Source of the DNA: Symmachiella macrocystis
GTDB taxonomy: Bacteria > Planctomycetota > Planctomycetia > Planctomycetales > Planctomycetaceae
DNA length: 64,000 nt
Reading direction: 5' to 3'
Assembly: GCF_007860075.1 (NCBI RefSeq)
Contig: NZ_SJPP01000002.1
Coordinates: 124,001-188,000 of the forward strand
The notes under the pieces are model-generated. The model worked only from the letters and a program-made list of their open reading frames with translations. It had not been told where the DNA came from and made no database searches. How positions within the stretch are numbered: the stretch's first letter is position 1; every line of letters begins with the position of its first letter. Both the position numbers and the translations under genes were made by a program. Below, piece after piece: positions 1 to 8,435 of this stretch.

Positions 1-2
1 GA

Positions 3-110
3 ACCGAGGCCGTTTTTCGTAGCGCGGCCGGTAGCATTTGCGGGATGGCCGCCGGTCCACTACCTTATGCTACCGAATGTCATCGCCCTCATTCCCCGCC
101 CCCCGTGTGA
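3..110 (+). CDS. Possible C-terminal tail of an upstream gene (5' end outside window)
   Basis: An open frame enters from the left edge and ends at a TGA at 108-110, 12 bases before the birA start. About 35 residues are visible and they end in a His/Pro-rich stretch. I do not recognise the family. The close spacing to birA on the same strand would suit an operon partner. No start codon is visible, so this is only an open-frame call. Confidence 0.35.
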   Translation, partial: TEAVFRSAAGSICGMAAGPLPYATECHRPHSPPPV

Positions 111-122
111 GCCGTCGAACAC

Positions 123-926
123 ATGAACCCTGCTGATGAGGAAACTCCGGCTGCGTTTGACTTGGACCGCATCGCATCGGAAACGTTCATCCAGTCCATC
201 GACTTCCATGAGACGTTGGCCTCGACCAATGATCGCGGGTTACAGTTGGCCAACGATCCGTTCGTCGTGACCCCCAGTCTGGTGCTCACCCCCGCACAAA
301 CCGGCGGACGCGGACGGGGTGCCAATCGATGGTGGTCAACCGCCGGGGCCTTGACCTTCTCGGTACTCGTCAGCCCCGACGTTGTGGAACTTCCTGTAGC
401 GCGACATCCGCAAATTTCACTCACGGTCGGCGTCGCCGTCTGTGAGGCCCTGCGCCAGCGATTTCCCCAAGCAGACATCGGACTAAAATGGCCGAACGAT
501 GTGTTCCTGCACGAGAAAAAAGTGTGCGGAATATTAGTCGAAGTCCCGCCACAGCGCCGTGACATCCTAGTGATCGGCATCGGCTTGAATGTGAACAACT
601 CACTGAAATCCGCCCCGGCTGAATTACAAGCCACCGCCACTTCACTCAGTGATGCCGTCGGCAACAAATTCGAACTCTCTGAGATCCTGATCGAGGTGCT
701 CCACATGCTCGAGCAACGCCTCGCCTGGCTTTCGGCCAGCGATCCGCAACTGGCCCGCCGGTGGGAGGAATTTTCCCTACTGCGGGGGAAAACCGTCTAC
801 ATCGAAAACCACCAGAACGACATCGCCGGCATTTGCCAGGGAATTGACGAAGAAGGAGGGCTGCTGCTGCGGACTCCGTCGGGAATCGAACGCGTCACTC
901 ACGGCATCGTCAAACATTTTCAGTAA
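123..926 (+). CDS. birA: Biotin--[acetyl-CoA-carboxylase] ligase
   Basis: 267 residues. It activates biotin with ATP and attaches it to the biotin carboxyl carrier protein of acetyl-CoA carboxylase in the cytoplasm. Visible motifs are the substrate-recognition segment TNDRGLQLA (about 35-43), the biotinyl-AMP loop GGRGRGANRWWS (about 61-72), KWPND (122-126) with the adenylate-contacting residues, GILVE (136-140) and GIGLNVNN further on, followed by the small C-terminal domain. It starts directly with the catalytic domain, so it lacks the N-terminal winged-helix repressor domain of E. coli BirA and should be a monofunctional (class I) ligase. The ATG at 123 gives a full-length catalytic protein. 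Identification is firm. Confidence 0.96.
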   Translation: MNPADEETPAAFDLDRIASETFIQSIDFHETLASTNDRGLQLANDPFVVTPSLVLTPAQTGGRGRGANRWWSTAGALTFSVLVSPDVVELPVARHPQISLTVGVAVCEALRQRFPQADIGLKWPNDVFLHEKKVCGILVEVPPQRRDILVIGIGLNVNNSLKSAPAELQATATSLSDAVGNKFELSEILIEVLHMLEQRLAWLSASDPQLARRWEEFSLLRGKTVYIENHQNDIAGICQGIDEEGGLLLRTPSGIERVTHGIVKHFQ

Positions 927-1113
927 CTCTCCCCCGCCATTCGACGATGCCATTGAGGCCACGGGCGTGCTATAATGCGTGTTGGCCGATTCTTCTTACA
1001 ATTGGTTTCAAAACCCTCTGACGCGTTGCGTGGACTCTTGGATTTTAGTGTCTGTAGCAAGCACAGCCGGGTTTTGAAACTGGTTCTAGGTTTCACGACT
1101 GCGAGGTCCGTCG

Positions 1114-4100
1114 ATGCAGCAATACGCACCGTTACTGATCGTGACGGCGTTTCTGGGAGCATGGGTTGCAGCCAGCCCGTTAGCGGCGGCTGATCAAAAA
1201 CCGGTGGACTTCAATCGTGACGTCCGCCCGATCCTGTCTAAGAAATGTTTCCCCTGCCACGGTCCCGATGCCGGCTCCCGTGAGGGAGGCTTGCGACTCG
1301 ACGTGCGCGATGCGGCCCTCGGCGAAGCAGACAGCGGTGAGCGAGCCATTATCCCCGGCAATGCCGCTACGAGCGAACTGATCGCCCGCATCAGCGCTGA
1401 CGACGACAGCCTACGCATGCCTCCGGCCGAGACAGGCGATCCGCTCACAAAATTGCAAATCGATGTGCTCCGCCGTTGGATCAACCAGGACGCCCCTTAT
1501 GCGCGGCACTGGGCATTTGTAAAACTAGTACGTCCCCAACCGCCAATGGTCACCAACACCGACTGGCCGCGCAATACGATCGATCACTTTGTGCTAAAAC
1601 GACTCGAACAGGCCGGCCTCGCCCCCTCGCCGGAAGTGGATCGTTACGCGTTGATTCGCCGCCTCAGTTTCGACCTACGCGGCCTCCCTCCCACGCCCGC
1701 CGAAGTCGAAGCATTTGTCAACGACAATAATCCACAGGCCTACGAGAACTTGGTTGATACTTTTCTGCAAGACCCCGCCTACGGCGAACGCTGGGCGCAA
1801 ATGTGGCTTGATCTCGCTCGGTATGCCGACTCCAAGGGATACGGGTCTGACCCACTACGAGAAATCTGGCGGTACCGCGATTGGGTGATCGACGCCTTCA
1901 ACAACAATATGCCGTACGACCAATTTACGATCGAGCAAATCGCCGGGGACCTGCTCCCCGAGGCTACGCTTCAGCAACGGATGGCGACCTCCTTTCATCG
2001 CAACACGATGACCAACACCGAAGGGGGCACCGACGATGAAGAATTCCGCGTCGCTGCCGTCCGTGACCGTGTCGACACCACCATGCAGGTCTGGATGGGC
2101 CTGACGATGCGCTGCGCCACTTGCCACGACCACAAGTACGACCCGATCGCCCAAAAGGAATACTACCAATTCTACGCATTCTTCAATCAGACCGGCGACA
2201 ACGACCAGCCGGATGAATCCCCGACCATCCCCGCCCCCACGGCGGAAATCGCAGCTGAGAACCAGAGACTCGATGCCGAAATTGCCAAAACCCGCGCTCA
2301 ACTAGAAACTCCGGAAATCGCCGCAGCACAAACGACCTGGGAAAGCAACCTGCAAAACGCCGGCGAGTGGTTTGTCATCACTCCCCAAAACATCGAGTCG
2401 ACCAACGGGACCACGTTCCAGACATTGCCGGACGGTTCCCTCCTCGCCGGCGGTGATTCCCCCGCGACTGATACATATACCATCACCACCCAGACAAGCC
2501 TCCGGAACGTGAGTGCTGTTCGACTCGAGGCGATCCCCGATCTCACTTTACCCGAGGCTGGTTCCGGCCGCGGTGCAGCGGGCAATTTTGTACTCTCGCA
2601 GTTTGCATTGACAGTTGACGACGTGGATCAACCGTGGGAGCGCGCTGCGGCAGATTTTTCCGCCGCTAATTTTTCAGCACAAGCAGCGACAAGTGGGAAG
2701 AACCTCAAAAAACAAGGGTGGTCCGTCGATTCACAGCAACAACAACCGCACGCGGCTGTTTTCATTCTCAAAAAATCGCTGCCACAAACCTCCGATGAGG
2801 CAACAACGCTCACCTTCCGCTTCGAACAGCAAAATGAAAAACCACGGCAAACGCTCGGACGCTTTCGCATTGCAATCACCAACGACCCCGCCGCTGCCCA
2901 GCGATTGGAACTACCGGCGGAAATACTGGCGATTATCGGCACACCGTCGAATGCACGGGATGCCGCCCAGTCTCAAAAGCTGCACAAGTATTTTTGCGAA
3001 TCCGCCCCGGCACTAAAACCACTGCGCGACAAGATCGCTGCGCTGCAAGCCGCCAAGCCCGCCATTCCGACCCTCCCCGTCATGCAGGAGTTGCCTGTCG
3101 AGAAACACCGGAAGACGCATCTGATGGTCAAAGGCAACTTCCTCAGTCTCGGTGAGGAACTCACGCCCGTACTGCCGGTCGCGTTTCATCCCGCCGCCCC
3201 GAAATCGCCCGCCACTCGACTCGGCGTCGCCCAATGGCTCGTTGATCCGGAAAACCCATTAACGGCGCGCGTCGCCGTGAATCGCTACTGGGCTCGCTTG
3301 TTCGGTCGGGGCATTGTCACCACCGAAGAAGACTTTGGCACACAAGGCGCCCCTCCCAGCCACCCGCAATTGCTCGACTGGCTGGCCACAGAATATGTGC
3401 GACTCGGCTGGGATACCAAAGCGATTCTCAAACAGATGGTCCTGTCCGCCACCTACCAACAATCCGCACAGGTCACGCCGCAATTGCTGGAACACGACCC
3501 GAACAACGTGCTCTTGTCGCGCGGCCCAAGATTTCGTCTCAAAGCCGAGATGGTTCGCGACCAAGCGCTGGCGCTGAGCGGTCTGTTGAGTCGCAAAATT
3601 CACGGTCCCTCTGTCTTTCCGCCGCAACCCCCGGGACTTTGGCGGGCAGCCTTCAACGGTCGTGACCGAAAGTGGGCCACTAGCACTGGGGAGGACAAGT
3701 ATCGCCGCGGGTTGTACACCTTCTGGCGGCGGTCGGTTCCCTATCCGTCGATGGCCACCTTCGATGCCCCCAGCCGCGAAGTCTGCGCCATGCGCCGCAT
3801 CCGCACCAACACCCCGCTGCAGGCCTTCGTAACACTCAATGATCCGGTCTATGTCGAAGCCGCGCAGGCCCTGGCACGTCGCATCTATAATGAAGGAGGC
3901 CAAACCACCGACCAGCGCGTGCGATTCGCCCTCCGGCTCTGTCTCGTTCGCCCACCAGCTGCTGCACAAGTCGACGCATTGACGGAACTGTTCACAAGCG
4001 AACTTGCACATTATCAACAAAATGAAACCGCTGCCGTCGAGTTGGCGACGATTCCGTTGGGAGAACTGCCCGACGGGATGCCGCCGGCCGACCTGGCTGC

Positions 4101-4158
4101 CTGGACCGTTGTCGCCAATGTGTTATTAAATCTCGATGCCGTTTTAAGCAAGAATTGA
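1114..4158 (+). CDS. Secreted PSD1-cytochrome / DUF1549 / DUF1553 protein
   Basis: 1014 residues. A signal peptide (about 1-26) is followed by the planctomycete cytochrome c domain with heme motif CFPCH at 45-49, a DUF1549 domain (about 150-355) containing a second CATCH at 334-338 followed by DHKYDPI, a beta-rich insertion (about 375-620), and DUF1553 (about 690-990, with the conserved segment VAVNRYWARLFGRG). The family is widespread in planctomycetes; its exact reaction is unknown, and a role in periplasmic electron transfer or oxidative breakdown of sugars is only inferred. GAGG at about 1103 supports the ATG at 1114. The DUF1501 gene begins 4 bases after its stop, so the two are surely co-transcribed, as is usual for this pair. 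Confidence 0.93.
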   Translation: MQQYAPLLIVTAFLGAWVAASPLAAADQKPVDFNRDVRPILSKKCFPCHGPDAGSREGGLRLDVRDAALGEADSGERAIIPGNAATSELIARISADDDSLRMPPAETGDPLTKLQIDVLRRWINQDAPYARHWAFVKLVRPQPPMVTNTDWPRNTIDHFVLKRLEQAGLAPSPEVDRYALIRRLSFDLRGLPPTPAEVEAFVNDNNPQAYENLVDTFLQDPAYGERWAQMWLDLARYADSKGYGSDPLREIWRYRDWVIDAFNNNMPYDQFTIEQIAGDLLPEATLQQRMATSFHRNTMTNTEGGTDDEEFRVAAVRDRVDTTMQVWMGLTMRCATCHDHKYDPIAQKEYYQFYAFFNQTGDNDQPDESPTIPAPTAEIAAENQRLDAEIAKTRAQLETPEIAAAQTTWESNLQNAGEWFVITPQNIESTNGTTFQTLPDGSLLAGGDSPATDTYTITTQTSLRNVSAVRLEAIPDLTLPEAGSGRGAAGNFVLSQFALTVDDVDQPWERAAADFSAANFSAQAATSGKNLKKQGWSVDSQQQQPHAAVFILKKSLPQTSDEATTLTFRFEQQNEKPRQTLGRFRIAITNDPAAAQRLELPAEILAIIGTPSNARDAAQSQKLHKYFCESAPALKPLRDKIAALQAAKPAIPTLPVMQELPVEKHRKTHLMVKGNFLSLGEELTPVLPVAFHPAAPKSPATRLGVAQWLVDPENPLTARVAVNRYWARLFGRGIVTTEEDFGTQGAPPSHPQLLDWLATEYVRLGWDTKAILKQMVLSATYQQSAQVTPQLLEHDPNNVLLSRGPRFRLKAEMVRDQALALSGLLSRKIHGPSVFPPQPPGLWRAAFNGRDRKWATSTGEDKYRRGLYTFWRRSVPYPSMATFDAPSREVCAMRRIRTNTPLQAFVTLNDPVYVEAAQALARRIYNEGGQTTDQRVRFALRLCLVRPPAAAQVDALTELFTSELAHYQQNETAAVELATIPLGELPDGMPPADLAAWTVVANVLLNLDAVLSKN

Positions 4159-4162
4159 CCCC

Positions 4163-5620
4163 ATGCATATCGCCCATCAACAAGCGCTCTTCCAAACGCG
4201 GCGGCATTTTCTGCGCAATTGCAATGTCGGCCTCGGCAGCTTAGCACTCGCCGCGCTCTCCGGCAACGCACCGGCGGCGACGCCGAACGTCGAAGCGGTC
4301 AATCCCTTGGCAGTCAAACAGCCCCACTTTGCCCCCAAGGCGAAAAACGTCATTTACCTACACATGGCCGGCTCACCGCCACAGCACGAATTGTTTGACT
4401 TCAAGCCCGAACTGGTCAAACACAACATGCAGCCCTGTCCCGATGAACTGATGAAAGGCCAACGCTTTCCCTTCATCAAAGGACACCCCAAACTACTCGG
4501 CACGCCTTACAAATTCACGCCGCAAGGGGAATGCGGCATGCTTGTCAGCGAACTGTTGCCCGGCCTGAGTTCGGTGATCGATGACGTTGCCGTCATCAAG
4601 TCGATGCACACCGACCAATTCAACCACGCCCCCGCACAGCTATTGCTCTACACCGGTTCGCCACGCTTCGGGGCAGCGGCCATGGGCTCGTGGATCACCT
4701 ATGGCCTAGGGAGCGAAAACCAGAACCTGCCCGGCTTTGTCGTGTTGCTCAGCGGTGGCACCGATCCCAGCGGCGGCAAAAGTCTGTGGGGTACGGGGTT
4801 TTTGCCATCGGTCTACCAAGGGGTGCAATGCCGCACGACGGGCGATCCGATTTTGTATGTCTCCAACCCCAAAGGCATGGACCGCGACGTCCGTCGCCGC
4901 AGTTTGGACGCGCTCCGCAAGTTGAATGAAATCGAACTGCAAACCGTCGGCGACCCTGAAACGCTCTCCCGGATCAGCCAATACGAACTCGCCTACCGCA
5001 TGCAAATGGCAGTTCCTGAGGTCATGGATATCGGCCGCGAACCCAAACACATCCACGAAGCCTACGGCACGCAGCCGGGTCAAGCATCGTTTGCTAACAA
5101 CTGTTTGCTGGCGCGGCGGTTGGTAGAGCAGGGGGTGCGTTACGTGCAACTGTTCGATTGGGGCTGGGATTTTCACGGCACCGGCAAGGGGAACGACATC
5201 GTCTACGGCCTGCCCGATAAGGTCAAACAAATTGACCGCCCCATCACCGCGCTACTGCGTGATTTGAAAAACCGAGGGCTGCTGGATGAAACGCTCGTCG
5301 TCTGGAGCGGCGAATTCGGCCGCACGAGCATGAACGAAGAACGCAACGGCTCCAAATTCCTCGGCCGCGACCACCACCCGCACTGCTTCAGTATCTGGAT
5401 GGCCGGCGGCGGGATCAAAGGGGGCATCACGCACGGCGAAACCGACGACCTGGGCTATTTCGTGACGCAAGACAAAATGAGCATCCCCGACCTGCAAGCG
5501 ACCATCCTCCACCAACTCGGCATGAACGCCCACCGCTTCACCTACCCCTTCCAAGGCCTAGACAACCGCCTCATCGGCCCCGCCGGCGACGGAGCGGTCC
5601 GTGAAGCACTGCTGGCGTAA
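4163..5620 (+). CDS. DUF1501 protein, Tat-exported partner of the upstream PSD1 protein
   Basis: 485 residues. The N-terminus carries a twin-arginine signal (TRRHFLRNCNVG, then an Ala/Leu-rich segment ending near APAA), so it should be folded in the cytoplasm and exported. The body shows the DUF1501 signatures: HMAGSPPQHELFDFKP early, HTDQFNHAPAQ, and near the end GEFGRTSMNE with [19 protein letters not shown]. The family belongs to the alkaline phosphatase/sulfatase-like fold, but catalytic function is not established. It sits 4 bases downstream of a PSD1/DUF1549/DUF1553 gene, the standard pairing. A dispersed GGCTTCGCC-type palindrome follows six bases after the stop. Confidence 0.92.
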   Translation: MHIAHQQALFQTRRHFLRNCNVGLGSLALAALSGNAPAATPNVEAVNPLAVKQPHFAPKAKNVIYLHMAGSPPQHELFDFKPELVKHNMQPCPDELMKGQRFPFIKGHPKLLGTPYKFTPQGECGMLVSELLPGLSSVIDDVAVIKSMHTDQFNHAPAQLLLYTGSPRFGAAAMGSWITYGLGSENQNLPGFVVLLSGGTDPSGGKSLWGTGFLPSVYQGVQCRTTGDPILYVSNPKGMDRDVRRRSLDALRKLNEIELQTVGDPETLSRISQYELAYRMQMAVPEVMDIGREPKHIHEAYGTQPGQASFANNCLLARRLVEQGVRYVQLFDWGWDFHGTGKGNDIVYGLPDKVKQIDRPITALLRDLKNRGLLDETLVVWSGEFGRTSMNEERNGSKFLGRDHHPHCFSIWMAGGGIKGGITHGETDDLGYFVTQDKMSIPDLQATILHQLGMNAHRFTYPFQGLDNRLIGPAGDGAVREALLA

Positions 5621-5625
5621 CCAAC

Positions 5626-5660
5626 CCAAACCGACGGCTTCGCCGTCGTTAACGGCGCCC
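5626..5660 (+). repeat. Dispersed intergenic palindrome, copy 1 (ACGGC-TTC-GCCGT type)
   Basis: The unit CCAAACCGACGGCTTCGCCG continues with TCGTTAACGGCGCCC and lies 5 bases after the DUF1501 stop. A nearly identical 35-base copy lies at 9767-9801 and a diverged one at 27290-27326. The core ACGGC/GCCGT can pair around a three-base loop, so it may act as a transcript-end hairpin. Confidence 0.75.
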
Positions 5661-5837
5661 AATCGAGTAATTGCCGGACCGACGTCACATCCATATTTCC
5701 GGATCACTCCGCATCCATATTTGCAAACACCAAAATAGTTCATCATCATGTTGAACAAGGGTGTTACGAAGTACCCGTTCCGAAACGACTCACACGGGAA
5801 AAGAAGCCGTTTGGCATCTTCAATAAGGGAGACCTCC

Positions 5838-6434
5838 ATGCCCCTGCCCACCTTGAGTGCAGTTATCAATGAACTTGATAAGAAATATGCTGGTTCGAAT
5901 ACATCTTCTGGCGTTTATACCCTAACCCCTTTCCAAACGCCGCTCGCTAATGTTTCCGAAACGGAGTCTCGTTTAGGCGTGACATTTCCGCACACTTTTG
6001 TGAAACTGACAACTTCATATCAATTCGGCAAATTGAGTCTAGGAGTAATATACTTCGGCGATAGTGGACCCTATTATCAATACCTGCTGACTGCTAATCA
6101 GGAACCCGTAGAACCGATATGGCCCATGATTACATGGTGGGACTCGAGAAACGGAGTTCGGCCACACCATCTGACAGAAATTGCATTCACAGATCCACAT
6201 CAAATTCTTTTGAATGTCGAATCCGGCGAGGTGTTGGCTTATGATCCCGCTGTAGAATCGTGGGAAGACAGTTACAAAGTTGCGAACGATTTTGAACTGT
6301 TCATCCGCGGTGCCGGATACGCCGACTTGCGTCGTGGAAATGATGACGACGTTGATGAGGAACTGGCAGCCGAAATCGAAGAAGTCGTAGGTGCCGAACC
6401 AGGTCACTATTTCTGGTCAAATGCCACGATCTGA
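5838..6434 (+). CDS. SMI1/KNR4 (SUKH)-type protein
   Basis: 198 residues from the ATG at 5838, chosen because GGGAGACC stands just before it; the frame stays open upstream to 5748 but that extension looks non-coding. The fold signature is that of SUKH proteins: an N-terminal helix followed by VSETESRLGVTFPHTFVKL, then GVIYFGD, then a strand-rich part ending in the acidic DDDVDEELAAEIEEV. SUKH proteins are small soluble immunity or scaffold proteins, many protecting against polymorphic or contact-dependent toxins. No toxin gene is adjacent, so an immunity role is inference. Base composition is a little more AT-rich than its neighbours, which would fit acquisition. Confidence 0.75.
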   Translation: MPLPTLSAVINELDKKYAGSNTSSGVYTLTPFQTPLANVSETESRLGVTFPHTFVKLTTSYQFGKLSLGVIYFGDSGPYYQYLLTANQEPVEPIWPMITWWDSRNGVRPHHLTEIAFTDPHQILLNVESGEVLAYDPAVESWEDSYKVANDFELFIRGAGYADLRRGNDDDVDEELAAEIEEVVGAEPGHYFWSNATI

Positions 6435-6447
6435 TTCGCACGGGTGG

Positions 6448-6471
6448 CCCCGAAAGATTCTGCTTTCGGGG
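6448..6471 (+). terminator. Hairpin after the SUKH gene
   Basis: CCCCGAAAG, a six-base loop, then CTTTCGGGG give a perfect 9-bp stem 13 bases after the stop at 6434. There is no T tract after it, so termination efficiency is uncertain. Confidence 0.6.
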
Positions 6472-6605
6472 CGGCGCAGCCGCGGGAGAGGTGTTTGAAT
6501 AGCCAGCAACCCAGGGACGTAGGCCCGGTTCGACCAGCCGTTCACTGTTGCTAACGTCCATCAATAGCGGATTATACGGACCAACATGAAGTCATAGACA
6601 TTCTC

Positions 6606-6622
6606 GTCCGGCAAAGCCGGAC
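6606..6622. repeat. GTCCGGC-AAA-GCCGGAC palindrome
   Basis: A 7-bp stem with a three-base AAA loop, 18 bases beyond the 3' end of the minus-strand porin gene. It belongs to the same GGC-TTT-GCC style as the elements at 5626, 9767 and 36294 and lies between convergent genes, so it may end transcripts from both sides. Confidence 0.6.
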
Positions 6623-6640
6623 CTACGGGAATGCATCCTG

Positions 6641-7954
6641 CTAAAACAGCAATATGGCATCGAAGCCTAGCATCAACTGATTGTCGTCGACACCATCATT
6701 AAACGGTTGACGCAAGGCGGAGCCATCGTACCAGTCGGCGCGGATCTCCGGTCGCAATACGAAATTCTCGGTTGGCTTCCAATTGACACCGGCGGACAAT
6801 GAATAGACGTTGCCTGGAAACGGCGGTGTGTTGGGATTGCTGGGCCGATTCAGACCGATGCGGGTTCCGTCCTCGTCGCGGAACCACTCGAATCGCAGCC
6901 CTGCTTGCCAGCTTTGACTGATGGTATACAGCAAGTATTGGTCTATTCCGTACCAGTCAGCACGGTCGCCGTCGGGTGTGCCGTCTTCTTGAATGCCCAG
7001 CCAATGATGAAAGATGTATTCAGTTTTGCAATTAATGGGCACACCCACAAGCCAGCTATACCGCGTTCGATTGGTGAAGTCCGGCTGAATATTTAGACCG
7101 GCCAGGTTGTTGAATTCTTTGCCGGTCACGATCGCGAATGATGTCCACAGTCCGCTGTTGACATCCGTGTATTTGATTTTTCCAACAAATCCAACGCTGT
7201 CACTTGTGCGATCTAACGTGTCCCAACCATTGGTCAATCCCGCTTGCACGGTCCAGGATTCGTCGACATTCCAGTTCACCTGTCCGCCCCAATGCGTAAA
7301 CGGTCCCGCGAATTGATAGCTATATGATTTAGAATAGAAGAAATTGCCCGGTGCCATCACACCTTCGTAGCCCACGACCGAATAAAAATGCCCCACCTGT
7401 AATGAGAGGTCTTGATTACCGACCGACGCAAACGCCTGCGGAAAGGCCGAGCCATAATATTCCGGATTCCAGCGGGGGGCGCCGTCGGGCCGTCTTTCCA
7501 GCCCAGCGGATTCAGCAAGCAAGTAGTCTTCGCCGTACAGATAGTCGACCCGCAACCCCAATCCGGTGCCACACTGCGGAAGGCTTTTTTCCCCTACAAT
7601 GTAAAACTGGTTGAACATCGCCTCGTTGCTGCGATCAACGGCGTTGTACGGACCGTTGAATTTGCTTGTGGGGCTACTTGTGTTCCCAATGAAACCCGCA
7701 TCTAACCAGCCGTAGACATTGAAACCGCTGTCACTCTGTGGAAACAAATAGTGCCGTTCGCGGCAACAGGAGTCGCAACCATTACCACAACCAAGAAAAC
7801 CGTCGGATGTGCAACTTTGACAAGTCGGTTCCTGGAAGTAGCTATTAAAACTCACCGGCATGACCCTGTCGTTCTGCTCGGAATTGGGGGGTGTCTCGCC
7901 GAACGCGGGAACTGAGAAAAGACAAACGGCCATTACAAGAACACAGATTCGCAT
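6641..7954 (-). CDS. Outer-membrane beta-barrel porin (BBP2-like)
   Basis: 437 residues from the ATG at 7954, preceded by GGAG; the frame extends 17 codons further but those precede the signal peptide (MRICVLVMAVCLFSVPAFG). After the signal comes a linker with closely spaced cysteines (CQSC, CGNGCDSCC) and then alternating aromatic/polar strands such as YGWLDAGFIGN and LRPEIRADWYDGS, ending in ILLF with a terminal aromatic as in outer-membrane barrels. It matches the planctomycete porin-2 type family (BBP2). It probably forms a passive channel; the substrate is unknown. The N-terminal cysteine cluster could be cross-linked or surface-exposed, which is inference. Confidence 0.82.
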   Translation of the reverse strand: MRICVLVMAVCLFSVPAFGETPPNSEQNDRVMPVSFNSYFQEPTCQSCTSDGFLGCGNGCDSCCRERHYLFPQSDSGFNVYGWLDAGFIGNTSSPTSKFNGPYNAVDRSNEAMFNQFYIVGEKSLPQCGTGLGLRVDYLYGEDYLLAESAGLERRPDGAPRWNPEYYGSAFPQAFASVGNQDLSLQVGHFYSVVGYEGVMAPGNFFYSKSYSYQFAGPFTHWGGQVNWNVDESWTVQAGLTNGWDTLDRTSDSVGFVGKIKYTDVNSGLWTSFAIVTGKEFNNLAGLNIQPDFTNRTRYSWLVGVPINCKTEYIFHHWLGIQEDGTPDGDRADWYGIDQYLLYTISQSWQAGLRFEWFRDEDGTRIGLNRPSNPNTPPFPGNVYSLSAGVNWKPTENFVLRPEIRADWYDGSALRQPFNDGVDDNQLMLGFDAILLF

Positions 7955-8342
7955 CTTTACATCTCCGGATTCGGTCCATGAATCAATATATCGGACATTC
8001 AGCAAGTGCGAACGGAATGCCTGAGACTGTAGCGGCGCTTCGTGAAACGAATTGCCGTACTATCGACGTATCGGTTTAGAGATGCCTCGCCAACGGTTCA
8101 TGAAGGTTTTGAAATGGTTGAATCTACGGTCGTTAGAATATCGGCCCTTTTATCCGTATGTCCCGCAAGGTTTCCCAACTGATTTCCCATGAACGGTCTC
8201 AATACCTGCGGGCTGGGAACTCCAATCAATATAGATCCGTCTGGGCAACCACGAAGCAATGTCGCAGACTTCCCGGCAAATTCATCGGCCCCTGAAGAAT
8301 AATGCTTGGCCACCCGCTGCGCGAGCCGGGACAGCCCCGCGT

Positions 8343-8372
8343 TTGAACGTGCGCACAATGATTTGCTATAAT
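8343..8372 (+). promoter_or_regulatory. Sigma-70-type promoter for the zinc-ribbon membrane protein
   Basis: TTGAAC at 8343-8348 and TATAAT at 8367-8372 are separated by 18 bases, with TTGC before the -10. The start codon is 64 bases downstream. The same TTGAAC-N18-TACAAT layout recurs at 10901-10930 before a truncated copy of this gene, which strengthens the call. The rest of 7955-8435 shows nothing else I can support. Confidence 0.65.
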
Positions 8373-8435
8373 TTACAAACCTATACTAATGGCGAATTGG
8401 CTCATCTTCTCTTTCTCGCGCCCGGAAACCACCTG

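Noticed and set aside
971..976. TATAAT upstream of the first PSD1 gene
   Set aside because: No -35 element stands at 15-19 bases; the hexamer alone is not enough.
975..1193. 72-codon frame upstream of and overlapping the first PSD1 gene
   Set aside because: It has no ribosome site, overlaps the well-supported signal peptide of the PSD1 protein and shows no protein-like pattern.
3259..4020. 253-codon frame antisense to the PSD1 gene
   Set aside because: It is a mirror of GC-rich codon use in DUF1553 and has no start signal or recognisable domain.
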